A stretch of 64,000 bases of DNA from Seiridium cupressi (GCA_036674765.1 JARVKI010000006.1:62001-126000); one strand, 5' to 3'. Positions 44,945-57,849 are shown, counted from the stretch's first letter. A program made the numbers and translations. Notes: generated from the letters alone by a model not told the origin.

Positions 44945-47900
44945 ATGCCTTTCATCGATCTGAACGAAAATGAAGACCTCGAGCCCATTGCCATTGTGGG
45001 CATGGGTATGGATTAATGTCCTATATTGCAGCTTCGAACACTGACAGGAGAACAGCTTGCCGCTTACCAGGCGCAATCGACTCAGCATCCAAGTTCTGGG
45101 AAACACTGCGCGACAAGAAGTCGGTCAGGACGCCCAAGGTGCCTAGCAACCGTTTCAACATCGACGCTCATTACCATCCCGATTTATCTCGTCCAGGTTC
45201 ATATTCCGGCATAGGCGGTTACTTCCTCGATGGCAATCCTGTTGATTTTGACCCCAGCTTTTTCAACATGACTCCAGTCGAGGCGCAATGGCTCGATCCA
45301 CAACAGCGTAAGATGCTTGAAGTATGCTACGAGGTTTTTGAGAACGCCGGAGTACGCCTGGATGAGGCAGCCGGGTCCAACACGGGCGTCTATGCGGCGA
45401 GTTTCACCAGCGACTATCAGCAAATGTCCATCTTTGAGCGGGACTTTCGACACAACTATGCCGCTACGGGTGTGGATCCGGGCATTATTAGTAACCGCAT
45501 CAATAATGCCTTCAATCTCAACGGACCGAGTTGTCTAATTAACACAGCCTGTTCTTCGGCACTGTACGCTATCCACCATGCATGTCACGCACTACGTGCA
45601 CGAGATTGCGATGCGGCTATCGCTGCCGGCGTCAATCTGATCATGATGGTGGTGAGTATGATCTAGAGAGCAGTAACAGTGTCCGATCGGAGGCGCTGAT
45701 CGAGATTGGATAAATAGGATCAGCAAATGAACACAGCCAAGCTCGGAGTTCTGTCTCCAACTTCAGAGTGAGCAAATCCCAACACGGAGACGTGTAATAC
45801 CCTAATTCAAATTACAAATAGATGCCACACGTTTGACGAAAGTGCAGATGGATACGGACGAGCCGAAGCTGCGGGTGCGCTATACCTCAAACGGTTTTCA
45901 GAAGCCGTCCGAGACGGAGACTTGATACGGTGAGTGTGATTGCAACAAACACTCATGATAGGCGAGTCTAAAATGTACTGTTATCAGGGGTGTGATACGC
46001 ACATCCGCCGTCAATACCAACGGCAAGGTAGAGGGCATGGGTATCACATTCCCAAATGCACTCGGCCAGGAGCGCGTTCTTCGCCAGGCATATGAGAGGT
46101 GTAACCTCGATCCGAATCAGACAGCCTATCTTGAATGTCACGGTACAGGAACGCCGACCGGCGACCCTATTGAGGTAAAAGCTGTAGCACAGGGTATGAA
46201 CGACTCTCGGAGTACCGACAAACCCCTAATCCTTGGTGCTGCCAAGGCCAACATCGGACACAGTGAAGCAGCCTCGGGCATCTTCGCCACCATGAAGGCA
46301 GCGCTTATGGCCGAGAAGGCTCAGATTCCCGGAGTTTATGGTTTCAAAAAGTTGAACCCCAACATCAAGGACAAGGAGTGGAACGTCAAGATCGCCCAGG
46401 ACCTGGCACCGTGGCCCGCGGACTTTGATGTGCGTCGCGCAAGCGTTTCGTCATTTGGCTACGGAGGGACCAACGCTCACCTGGTTGTTGAGTCGGTGGA
46501 CAGTCTATGCTCTTGGTACCAACATGGCGAACCCAAGGCGGCCGCCATGTACACATACGACTCTGCAAGCATCGACCGACCATTCTTGGTTACAATGAGT
46601 GCACATGACCGAAAGACATTAAGCCGCAACATTGAGGCACACCAACGCATCGCAAGCGATTACTACATCCCTGACCTTGCGTACACGCTCAATGAGAGGA
46701 GAACCCGTTTTTCCGTGGCGAGGGGCTACACGATTGCTTGGCCGGGTCGGGAGACAGAGGCTTTCGCACCGACCAGCTTTGGATATGCGTCCAAGGTGCC
46801 TCACACAAAGGGGCCCCAACCAGAGGTTGGCTTCGTTCTTACCGGCCAAGGCTCGCAGTGGGCTCGCATGGGCTACGAAGCCATGCGGAGATATCCTCGT
46901 TTTGGCAAGGTCGTGGATGCCATGGATCGGGTACTGCAGCGCGCCATTGCTCCACAATACAGACCGTCATGGTCCCTACGGCAGATCCTCGAGGAGCCGG
47001 CGGAATCTAGTCAGGTCGGCAAGCCAGATATATCGCAGCCGGCTTGTACTGCCATCCAGATTGCCATCATTGAACTCTTCGTCTCGTGGGGTATCACCCC
47101 TACGGTAACAGTCGGCCATTCTTCCGGTGAGATAGCTGCGGCGTACGCAGCGGGACGTATTTCAGCTCCCGAAGCTATTATGGCAGCCTACTTCCGTGGT
47201 CTAGCAGTCAAACTGGCAGCCCCAGCAGGTACCATGCTTGCGGTTGGCCTTGGAGCAAGCAAGATACAAGAGTACATCGACTTTCTACCACCCGATGTAG
47301 CTGAGCGCATCGCGATTGCCTGCGAGAACTCGCCCGGCAGTGTAACGCTGAGTGGTTCCGAGGATGACATCTTCGCCGTCAAGAAGATTATGGATGAGTT
47401 CGGGATATTCGCGCGGCAGCTTAAGACTGGAAAAGCGTATCACTCTTTTCATATGAATGCTGTTGCGCCTCTGTACGAAGAATTCTACACAAAAGCACAT
47501 TCAAACCTCACCGAATCGGACTTTTCTTGGCGACAACCCCAAGTCCGTATGATATCTTCAGTCACAAGTTCCCAGATCGCGGAGTCCCATCTGTCCATCG
47601 CGTACTGGTGCGAGAATCTGCGTGGCCGGGTCCGATTCGACGCGGCAGTGCAAGCCCTTGGTAACGGTCACGACTTTGCCAACGTCAAAGTGCTGATAGA
47701 GATCGGAGCACACTCGGCACTACGAGGCCCCGTAGAACAGATTATCGCTGAGAACGGCTTCGATTTGGCATATGTGGGCTCCCTCGTCCGCGGTAAAGAT
47801 GACGCCGAGTCCCTGTTGCGGACGGCGGGTGAACTGTATCTCAGAGGTATCGACGTCGAATTTGCCTTGATCAACAGCCTGAACTCAAACGCCAGGCCTC

Positions 47901-50900
47901 TCTATGTCAACTCTGTGAAGAACTTTATTCAGAGTCAAGGGCGTTGCCTGGTCGATTTACCCCCCTACCAGTGGAACTACGAGCGCCAACATTGGTACGA
48001 ACCTCGGGCCATTGCCGATCTACGCACCTCAAAACAGCCACGCCATGATGTTCTCGGGCGCCGCATCTTTGGTCTGTCTAGCAACGCCCCTACATGGAAG
48101 AATATGCTGCGCCAGCGTGACGTCGCATGGTTTCCGCATCACACATTAGGTACAGACGCAGTGTTCCCCGCGGCAGGCCACGTATCACTGGCCATTGAAG
48201 CGCTTTTGCAGCAGTTAGACCTAGAGCCAGCCGAAGCCGGTGGTGTCGAATTCGCTAATATCGACATCCGGAAAGCTCTGATGGTACCAGACTCGGATGA
48301 TGGAATCGAGGTCCATACCCGTCTGGAGAAAGGTATATCTGATGACTGGTACAGTTTTACGGTTGAATCCGTCGCCGCTGGCAGTGGCATTTGGACTCTT
48401 CACAGCACGGGCAAGATTCGGAGAAAGCAATCTCGTGACAAGAAGCTGGGTGACTGCCCATACAAGCCCATCCAGCTACATCAACGGGTAGCTGCAAAGC
48501 GATGGTACCGCTCTTTGAACCGTGTGGGCTTTCGGTATGGGCCCAGCTTCCAAACGATGACCCAAGCAGTCCGCACCAATGGTAAAGACCGGTGGGCCTC
48601 GACCGGCATCAAGGTTCACACGAAACAGACGGAGCTCGAGTCCCGCTACATGCTTCATCCGTCAACCATCGATGGCTGTCTGCATGCTGTCATCGCTGCC
48701 GTGCACCGGGGTTTGCATAAAGAGATGCCTTGGGGGGTGGTACCCCTTACAATCGAGGATTTGTCCGTCAATTTCCCCAACAGCGTGGCCGACTTGGAGA
48801 ATGACGGGAGCTGCTTTGCCTGGGTGGAGGGTGACGCGAGCAGTAGTCGCCACTTCATGGGGAATGTGCAATTGTTCTCAGCTGATTCCTCGAGCTGCCT
48901 ACTAGACATTCGAAACCTGAAGATGGTCGCGTATGAAGCGGCTATTCCGCCGTCCTCGGCTGAGACTGTGCCGAGAGAGCCATACAGAACCGTGAGGTGG
49001 GTTGAGTCGGATGTTGCTCAGGGGCAACTGAAGAGAGCCACGGATGGTGGCAGAGAGCAACCACAGCATGTCGTCGTATTACAGCAAAACCATAACTCGA
49101 CTGGTCACGCGCTCTCGGACGCCCTGGAAGGCACCCCCGCTTTCATTTCAGCATCCAATTTCGAGAATCATCAAAAAGTCGAAGGTCTCGTCGTCGACGA
49201 TGCAGACGGATCCATCCTTGCCAGTGCAACTGAAGAGAGTTGGGCATCCCTCAAGAAGGTGCTCATGGAGTCAGGCAAACCCATGGTCTGGGTTACTAGA
49301 GGTGCCAACCAGGGATTATCGATCGACAGTGGCCTGCCACAAGGCTTCCTGCGTGCCGTACGATCCGAGGTACCTACCGCGAGGATCTCCCTCGTGGATG
49401 CGGACAGAGAGGTGCCGATGAACACAGTTGCTGCTATAATAGAGCACCAATTCGCTGTGCTCAAAGGGACAACTAATGCGCCGACCGATATCCAGCAAGA
49501 TTTCGAGTGCTGGCTGACCAAGGACTCGCAGGTTTTCGTCCCGCGCCTCGAATCGGATGAGACGCTCAACCGATTGGTCAACGAACAGGAGCAAGACTAT
49601 AGTATTGAGACTATTTCAGCAAGCAAGTCTTACAAGAGCAAGCTTGCCAATGACCAACTCATCTGGGAAGTTGTCAACGAGGCAAAAGATTTGCACCACC
49701 TCGAAGTCGAAGTTCAAGTGCAGCTCGCAGAGTTTACAAAGGGTGATTTATCAGCTCGTGTTGTCGAGAGAGGCGCTCGTACTGTTGTGGGCAATATCAC
49801 ACGTACCGGCAGTGGTTTCGACGAGGCAGCACTGAGGGGCCGGTCTGTGGTTGCCTACGCCGGGCGCAGACCTGGCAATTTCTTGGAAACCCATATCGTT
49901 ACCTCAGCCTTCGCCTTCCTTGATGAAGATGTGAAGCACAACGCAGATCTGGTGAAATCCATAGCGGAGCTTGCCAAGGTCGTCGATGCTCTGGCTATGA
50001 GCAGCACCGATGAGCTCAGTGGCCAGCACGTCATCATAGTGGCCGAGTCAGCCACGACACCATTCCAGGAAACCGTGGCCAGGCTGGGCACACATCTTGA
50101 CTTTCGAGTCTCTACAATCACTGATGTGGCAGATCGCGCCAAGATGCGAAGTCTCGTATCATCAGCAAACATCGTTGTCACGACGGGATTGCCAAACGCC
50201 GAAACGATCCAGCACGTCTGGCAAGCGATGCCGTCCCGCTCTACCTTCGTTTTCGGTGCCGATACACCTATCGATTCATACAGCCCACTGGACGTGAGGC
50301 CATTCGCGAGAAGTGTTGCGTTGCGAACCTGTGGCGGGGATAGCAAGACGACTCTCGAGACGAGTGTAGCGTTCTTGAACACCCTTAGCAACATTTGCCG
50401 ACCTGCCATCGGCGGTGTCGGAATACAGGAGCTGTCTGATTCTCTGGAGAGTGTCCGAAGAAGCCTAGCTGGAACAGACAACAAAAGTGTTGTGGAGATT
50501 GTTTATGGGGAGAGCATCGTCAAGGTAAGATTTCGAATTATCAAAACGACATAAAATTCAAAGGGGACGTGCTAATTTCTTGGCTTTTGTTTAGACTTAC
50601 AAGCCCCTGGCGCAACATGCAAATTTTGCTCCGGATGGCGCCTACCTACTCGTTGGCTGCCTTGGAGGCCTAGGTCGCAGCCTCACCACTTGGATGCGGG
50701 AAAGAGGTTGCAGAAACTTTGTCTTCCTATCTAGATCAGGGGCGACGAAGCCCGAAGCCATTGATGTGGTTGATCGCCTCACGGAGTCAGGGGCCACCGT
50801 CCAGGTGTTCAACGTGGACGCAGGCGACGAGGAAGCGGTGAACGATGTCGTGCAGCAGGTATCGCGCAAGCTTCCCATCAGAGGTGTGGTTCACGCCGCC

Positions 50901-51806
50901 ATGGTGCTCCGAGATGGCCTATACGAAAACATGAGCTTTGCTGCCTACCAAGAGGCACTGCAGCCCAAGATGAAAGGTGCAATTTCCCTTGACAAGGCAC
51001 TCGGCAACACGCCGCTTGACTTCTTTCTCATGACGAGCAGCATATCGGCCGTGCTTGGGAACCCGGGACAGGCCAACTATTGTGCCGCCAACAGCTATCT
51101 CGACTTTTTGGCGCTGCGCCGACGCCGAAACGGCCTTGCTGCTTGCTCGATTGCTTTGCCCATGGTCGAGGATGTCGGTGTCGTAGCCGAAAATGTTGCC
51201 GTCGCCGAGGCGCTGGCGCGCAAAATGCCCTTTGGCATCAACGAGAAGGAGATGCTCGCTGCTTTCGAGGCGGCCATCCTCCACGGCCGACCGCAGGAAT
51301 CCCAGGTTGTGGGCCTGGGCGACGTTCAGCTTGTGCTTGGCCTGGAGCCCGAGGCTATGCTCCAGGCCATGGACGATGACGGCGTGGATCTCTCGGATGC
51401 ATTCTGGCACCGGGATGCACGCATGTCGTCGGTACGCACATCGCTCGAGGCGAAGCAGGAAGAGAAGGGCGCTGCCACGACGGGACATGGTTCAGATCTC
51501 TCCTTTACCTCTATCCTGAAGGGCTTGCCGCAGGACGAGATGCTCCAGACGTTGAATGCGCACATCGTGGATCGCACCGGCCGCATTCTCGGGCTGGACC
51601 CGGAGACATTCCAGCTGGAGGGCGTGTCCTTGGGTAACCATGGCGTCGACTCGATGATCGGAGTGGAGCTGCAGAGATGGCTGTTCTCCGAGTTTGGCCT
51701 CCAGGTCAGCGTGACAACCTTGTCGGATCCCAGCACGACCTTCGGTGGCCTTGCACGTATTGTGGCTGGACATCTCGATCTGCTTGAGGTGAAAGAGGAC
51801 TCTTGA
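44945..51806 (+). CDS. Highly reducing type I polyketide synthase, KS-AT-DH-(ER0)-KR-ACP
   Basis: Iterative PKS of 2187 aa. Exons are 44945-45005, 45056-45651, 45718-45767, 45822-45929, 45988-50524 and 50595-51806; the lengths sum to 2188 codons. KS (about 14-430) has Cys186 in NTACSSAL, His323 in CHGTGT and His363 in NIGHSEA. AT begins near 553 with Ser650 in GHSSGE. DH has His990 ([10 protein letters not shown]) and Asp1167 (DGCLHAV). About 1270-1784 is a linker with a degenerate enoylreductase: the early strand [11 protein letters not shown] survives but no Rossmann glycine motif does. KR has GGLGR near 1808 and catalytic Tyr1946 in [11 protein letters not shown] has phosphopantetheine Ser2137 in GVDSM. 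No methyltransferase motif and no thioesterase or other release domain are seen. The start gives the classic IAIVGMACRLPG across intron 1. Confidence 0.95.
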
Positions 51807-52657
51807 ATGGTGGAAGAGTAATAGCAGGATAGATCCTATGGGATTTGGGTCTCTTTCGTCTTCTCTTTTCTTTATTCATTATAGCGCTGACAGACTCTCA
51901 TATTGTTGCAACGTACTCGTACACCTAAATACTGTTTCCTCTTAGCATATGTTTCGTTCTTTTAGCAACCTCAAGTGATTAACAATTCTCATCACATTGT
52001 TTCCATCGGACTCATTTTTCATCGTTGCTCTAAAGAGAAAGTCCGTTTGCGCGGTGGTGGAATAGGAAAACGCGATGTCGGGCCCCCACGTACGGTCCAC
52101 ATCATGATGGGACGGAGCTTCCTTTTCTCGTTAACTTAAAAAACCTTACCTGTGTAGTTCCATTAGTTTCAGATAACTGGGTTCCATTTAGTAACAATTA
52201 CACCAACACCGAAACAGTGGGCGACGTGAGAAAGCTTGAACAGCCTTTATTTACGAAACTGGCAACGGTCAGTGTCTGGTATAATGGGATATATGAGTGA
52301 TTGAAATCTATTGTGAATTCATCTAGTTTGAAGATCAATTCACTGGCTTTCAACTCAAGAGTGATTGTTCTACTTCTTGGAAGTTGCCTCTGTCAATTAT
52401 TCAGAACAAGATACCAAAGTAGGGCCACTGGAACGCATTTCGTTCAACGTTTGACTTTAGTTGCCGCCACTCGCAGGTGTTAAACCGCTAATTGAATAAA
52501 TCGATCGTAGAAATAATCTGTGCTCCACCATAATATATATACAAGATACTCGGGGTACGCGGCGAAGCCAACCTAGACCTAGTGTTTGCTTTTTGCAATA
52601 CTCCTCGTGATGTTCAGCGGACGGGTTTGAGACTTCGGGTACGCTGACGACTTCCTT
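51807..52657. other. Intergenic, convergent 3' ends of PKS and MFS 2
   Basis: No gene supported; contains the 3' untranslated regions of two convergent genes. Confidence 0.55.
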
Positions 52658-54172
52658 TTAAAACAACCTTCGCAATCGCTTCAACCCTTCCATGGGACTT
52701 CTCGCCTTGAAGGCCAGATCGATATCATCCAGATTCCTGCCCAGCGTCTCAGGCATGAACACAATACATACAAGCGCAGTCAACAGCGTGCAACCTCCAA
52801 ACAGGAAATAAGCTCCGTAGCTGGAATTGGCTAAAAGCGCCGGTGTGAAGAGCGCTACGAGGAAATTGCTGATCCAGTTGCTGCCGTGCGCGATATTGGT
52901 AGCACTAGCACGAGTACGTTGTGGTTGGATTTCGGCGGCGTATACTTTCACTCCGACGGCCCACGTTATACAATAAATGATGGCGAACAAGTAGATGCAC
53001 ACGATCACGACCCAGCGCCCGGCGCCCGAGTCTCCGTGTACTGCACCTCCAGCATAAAGACCTCCCATCAGGAACATAGTCACTGTCATTCCTAAACCGC
53101 CTATGATTGTATTAGAACGCCTGCCCCACTTGTCTGCACAAAGAGTTGCAGGGATTGTGACGGCAAAGATGACGATAGCTGACACGCCCGAGGCCAGGAA
53201 TGTGGCTTCATTCGAGCTCAAGCCGGCTTGCTGGAAAAGCAGCGGAGAGTAGTAGAGGACACCGTCAATGCCGCTCAGCTGTTGCATGCCCATAAGGAAG
53301 ACGGCTAGGAAGAAACGTGGACGGGCGTCGGGCGAGAATACAGCCAGCAGCGGAGACACCTTTGGTTTGGTCTGTTTTTTCGGGTTCGATTTTCGATCCG
53401 TCATGATTGTACTCTCGGGGCTGTTTGCTTCCAGAGCGGTGTTTCTGTCTATAACGGCTTCCGTGTCGTCCCCTGCCAGTTCTAGAATTTTCTCGCGATC
53501 TGCGGTCTGGACATCGAGTTTTTCCCAAGCTTGCTCCGTCTCATCACTCCTGCCGCGAAGCGTGAGCCATCGTGGAGAGTCAGGGAGCCATATGAACACT
53601 ATGGCGGAGAAGAGGACTGCGTAAACAGCCAACAGCAGGAAGGGAAGACGCCATGAGAAGGACCCCGCAATGTTGGCTGTTCCATAGCATGTGAAAAAGC
53701 CCGTGATCAGACCTAGAGTAGTGAGTAGTTGGGGCGCTGTGGTGAGGGCCCCGCGGTCCCTTGGTGGTGAAATTTCGCAAATGTAAGTGATGATGGTGCC
53801 TAAATATACACCCTCGCCCACTCCTTCAACAACGCGTCCTACCACAAACATGGCGATATGCACCGAGGCGGCTTCCAGGGCAGCGCCAATGCCAAAGATC
53901 AAGCTCCCAATTGCGATTCCGCGAGTCCGACCTAGGGCATCTGCAACCCGTCCAGCGAAAAAAGATGAGATGGCGGCAGAGATCAGGATGGAGGAAACGA
54001 TGAGGCCATGGATGTTGGGCGAAGGGTTACCAACGTAGCGCTTGAAGTCCTCCATCACGGTCACGGGGCCGATAATGCTTGTGTCGATTCCGAAAATGAA
54101 GCCGCCTAGAGAGCACACCATGGTCGCAACGATGTAGCCCGGAGGCTTCTTGAACAGGTCAGCCGCCTTCAT
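52658..54172 (-). CDS. MFS sugar-porter family transporter 2, intronless
   Basis: Sugar-porter MFS of 504 aa in one uninterrupted frame, with 12 hydrophobic segments. Signatures are GFIFGIDTSIIGPV in helix 1, ADALGRTRG in the first loop, GRVVEGVGEGVYLG in helix 4, DSPRWL before the central loop, and PETLGRNLDDIDLAF at the end. It is close to transporter 1 along its whole length, including a similar central loop, but lacks both introns of that gene. It marks the right border of the cluster. Substrate unknown; a role in moving the polyketide product is possible but not supported by family knowledge. Confidence 0.92.
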   Translation of the reverse strand: MKAADLFKKPPGYIVATMVCSLGGFIFGIDTSIIGPVTVMEDFKRYVGNPSPNIHGLIVSSILISAAISSFFAGRVADALGRTRGIAIGSLIFGIGAALEAASVHIAMFVVGRVVEGVGEGVYLGTIITYICEISPPRDRGALTTAPQLLTTLGLITGFFTCYGTANIAGSFSWRLPFLLLAVYAVLFSAIVFIWLPDSPRWLTLRGRSDETEQAWEKLDVQTADREKILELAGDDTEAVIDRNTALEANSPESTIMTDRKSNPKKQTKPKVSPLLAVFSPDARPRFFLAVFLMGMQQLSGIDGVLYYSPLLFQQAGLSSNEATFLASGVSAIVIFAVTIPATLCADKWGRRSNTIIGGLGMTVTMFLMGGLYAGGAVHGDSGAGRWVVIVCIYLFAIIYCITWAVGVKVYAAEIQPQRTRASATNIAHGSNWISNFLVALFTPALLANSSYGAYFLFGGCTLLTALVCIVFMPETLGRNLDDIDLAFKARSPMEGLKRLRRLF

Positions 54173-57100
54173 GATTCAATAGAATTAATTGGCAGTGCTT
54201 CTAGTTTGGGTGCTACCGGCAGGTCGAACCGGGTTGTTCTTATGCGATGTTCGTCAGCCACGATACTTGACGTCCGAACTGATTCTTGGACCGTCACGGA
54301 ACAGAAATATCATATAATGCGGCCAGAATGTACGTAGCGCTGGGAAAGAGGATGGTGAATCACAAAAAGTACCGAGGGGCTGTACTGTATTAAAGCTCTA
54401 GCTAGGAAGGCATATCAATCACACGTACAAACCTTGCAAGCTGAGCAATCCACTCAAGCGCACTTTGAGTCGTCTTCCACCCAGGGAATTTAGGGGTGAC
54501 ATCACGCCTTGTGGGTATATTGTTTGCTTCTCAAGGCAGAGTTTATGTACATGTCTTTGGCAGGGCGCACGGCAATGATCGACACCAGTGTTAGCGGCCG
54601 TTGTCTTGGCGGTTAAACTCGTTTTGGAAGAATATACGAGTGATTCCCAAAAGACAAATGACTGTGGGGTACACGCGTAAAATATGCCTTTCTGGGATAA
54701 AATCTGGCGTGGAGGTTAATTCTCCTGTTGACCCTTGCGCGCCAAGCCATTCCACGCACAGCTGAAAGACGGGGACAGCTTTGGCTTACAACACTGCGAA
54801 CTTTTGCCGCCTACATTGTAGATTGAGCAGTATCTACGGGTCTGGGATAAGTCCCTCTTTGTGACCCTGACTTGTTGCACGGTCACCAGATAGGCAATGC
54901 GACGTTGAGAAGATTCAGTGATGGTCTGTACAGGTTCTATCCTTGTTGATAGGCAGTGGCCCTGCCTCTTTCGATTACTATCACGATCTCACGGCGCCTC
55001 TTGTACAATTGGAAGGGGGGCTTCGTGGACTCTCCGCCAGCCCCTTTTCCAGTCTGATCAAGTACTGCCGACCAAGTAGTATATGTTGTTGCCGTACAAC
55101 CAGGATTTGGCGTTCCACCGGCCGGGATTGCTTGCAGACCCTCGGAGATGAGCTATGAATAATGAAGGTTTTGGAGCAGGCAGTGACTAATCGCGCTGAG
55201 TCTGTGCAGTCACGACAAGATATCAGAAATGACTGATAGCGTCTACAGGAGTGAAAAATAGACACATCTGGAGATTTAGCCAGCTTGCAAGCAGCTGTCC
55301 AGAGCATCACATGCCTTCTGCATGGTGGCAAAATGGACAAGATGAGTCGCGCCGTGGATGCGTGCCACTCGATGAATTGCCATCATCTTCTCTGCCCCAG
55401 TACTCGACCGCCTCCGCTGGTGACTCCAGGTGCTGGTGTCGCATATGGTGCCAAAGCCAAGCTTCGATCAGGGTCGGGTTGATGCTATGGGTAGGTCACT
55501 CCGTCAAGTAGAAGACATCGATTTGACACTAATTCCCCACCAGCTCTTAGATTTTATTATCGCATGTGAATTTGTTTGTTGGCCATTGCTACAGCTTGCA
55601 GATGTCATGGTACCGTTGCCATACAGCGGTCACATATGGAACCGTAATATTGAAGACCCCGCAGGTTTTGGATGGTCTGAAAACAGGTAGGTGCAGCTCT
55701 CTACTGTCCCTACATGGGGCGGGACATGTGACTTGATGTATACAGAAGAACCTTCAGAATATATATCACTAATTAATTTTTGTAGTAATTTTATTACAAG
55801 GTCTAGAGATACTGCATATGAAAAAGAACTCATCACTGGGACCACCAAGTTCGGAAAGTTATGGCTGATATATGGCATCCGCAGGAGAACTAAAGAAGTC
55901 TGCCAACAAAGCCGATCTCGATTCGCTACCTGGTCTTCATCGGCTAAGGCTGAGAGTCGACACGACTTCCCCCAAAAAGACGAAACTTGGCCTCATCATC
56001 CGAGCTTCTCTCTCAGTGGCGGAACAGTGCCTGCAGGTGTCTGGACATCATACATTGGACCGTTAACAGCAAGGCTGTTGCTGCTTGGGTCTGGGAACAT
56101 GCTACGATACTTCATCTGCGTTTATTTTGACTGCTTATACTGACTCTTCTAGTCCATATACAAATACTTGCATCGTCATGGCGATTCAATGATGCCGGCA
56201 ACGAATCGTATTTTGTTCGAAACGTAAAGGCGCGAGAGCTGGTGCTGTCCTGGGTTATTCAAGACCAGTACAAAGCAAGACTCTCTGCAATTCACGCCGG
56301 AGCTCTGCTCTGGTATGTCAGGCAATGCAGTACCCGGACTCAATTAACCAGGGTCGGCAAATTTGGGGGCACGACAGCACCGCGAAACATTCTTGAGGAC
56401 CATGGGTTCCTGAGTAGCGGTGTAAAACTCCAGTAACCATAACACCGGAAACTCGAACTCAGACGGACCAGAGACGATCTGGGGCGTTCGACTGTCATTC
56501 TCCGAGTCTATCAACTCTCTTCTTCAAGCGAGCCGTGAGAATCAGTCAACAAGTTGAGTTTCCTATCAGGGTCTTTACGGTCGTCCTCCGCCTTTGAAGT
56601 TAGATCGAGATGTTTACGCAACGAGACAGTACATCCCATCGCGATATGCGAGGAAATTGGTACTGCAAAGCATGCTGCACTCCTTGGCGTCTCTTTGGTT
56701 TTGTATATAATTTTGAAAGCAAGTCTCTGGAAAATGTCGGATATCTGACAGTCTTCAAGGCATCACAGGATCTCCATATGATGGAATCCATGTGAAAAAT
56801 GAAACCCAATGAAGAATAGAAGAAGCAAACTGAATTGAGAATTTCTTTAGCAGAAAAAACACCATAGTGACGATCTATGTAAGTTCGAAAAATGATCAGC
56901 TGCAAGTTGTCTATCTGTAAGTTTTGCGCTGTGCGGTTTAGTTCTTCCCCAAAGAGGGCGCTTGACAAACGCTGGCATGAAATATCCAACGGATTGTCCA
57001 CCTCGATAACCTAACCTCCCTCAAAGGCGAGCGAAACTTGCTTGGATCTGATAGCGAACAGGCGCTCGGGACAGCTCACGAGGTGGCCTCCGGTAGGGGA

Positions 57101-57849
57101 TACAGCCGGGGGGCAATGGGACCCCGGTGGTGGAGCCCTAGCGGAGCCCAGCACCATCGGGTTCCAAGCTTTGTCCAGATATAGATTCCACAAATCACCG
57201 AGAACGCGGCACTCTTGAAATCTCGGCGGAGGTTTCTGATCCAGGCCTGAGGCCACGAGACAAGATATCATTGATCGTGGGGCTCAGAGCCTCACGTCTT
57301 AAAGGTTTATGAGGCCTACGAGTGTGGCGCCGTTCTTTACATAAGAACCACGCGGGGCTCTTATAAAAAGCTAATTGCGAATAGGTCCGAGCAGAGGCTC
57401 AGTAGCGGCATCTAATGAGTTGAAGGGACATGGTGAGAGATGTTCCTGCAACGCTGAGGGTGACTGATCGTTACTTGGGCCTGTGATACGCGACTCCTGT
57501 CGACCGACAACAGGATCTGGCTGTAGGACCGTTGGTGTTTATGATGGCTTGTCCGTCCAGTATCTCTCGTTGACTTATACATGGCCTCAGCAAGGGGGGG
57601 AATGCAGAAGAGGGAAAGTAGTCCATGACCTCGGCTCACAACATACAATACAGGCAAATGTTGAGTAATTCAGTCTCACTGCACTCGAATGCTCTTCTCT
57701 TCTTTTCAGGTACCAGGAGGGCAGTCTAGCGAAATCCACAAATGTTCCAGTCCAGTAACGCCAGCCAATCCGTTGTCAATGCACAGAGACGCCATCTCAA
57801 AACCAATCCGCCTCACCTTATGAGGCACAGCCAGTGATTGTTGGCTGTC
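54173..57849. other. 3.7-kb region without a firm gene
   Basis: Only short frames. Coding-like scraps lie between about 55250 and 56440 (listed separately). The rest shows nothing I can name. Confidence 0.5.
55251..56436 (+). pseudogene. Possible decayed or multi-exon gene, unidentified
   Basis: Several short plus-strand frames in succession look protein-like. Examples are LASLQAAVQSITCLLHGGK near 55290, HQLLDFIIACEFVCWPLLQL near 55540, SAGELKKSANKADLDSLPG near 55875, and ARELVLSWVIQDQYKARLSA near 56230. They are in different frames. Some are separated by plausible splice sites, for example GTAGGT at 55686 and CGCAG before 55884, but I could not build one complete gene. I do not recognise the family. 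It may be a diverged regulator gene or a relic. Confidence 0.25.

Noticed and set aside
49855..50484. 209-codon open frame antisense to the PKS
   Set aside because: Lies fully inside the PKS exon and has no motif.
54221..54250. GGTTCGAC-like segment suggesting a tRNA T-loop
   Set aside because: The neighbouring bases do not form a T stem, and there is no A-box or cloverleaf around it.
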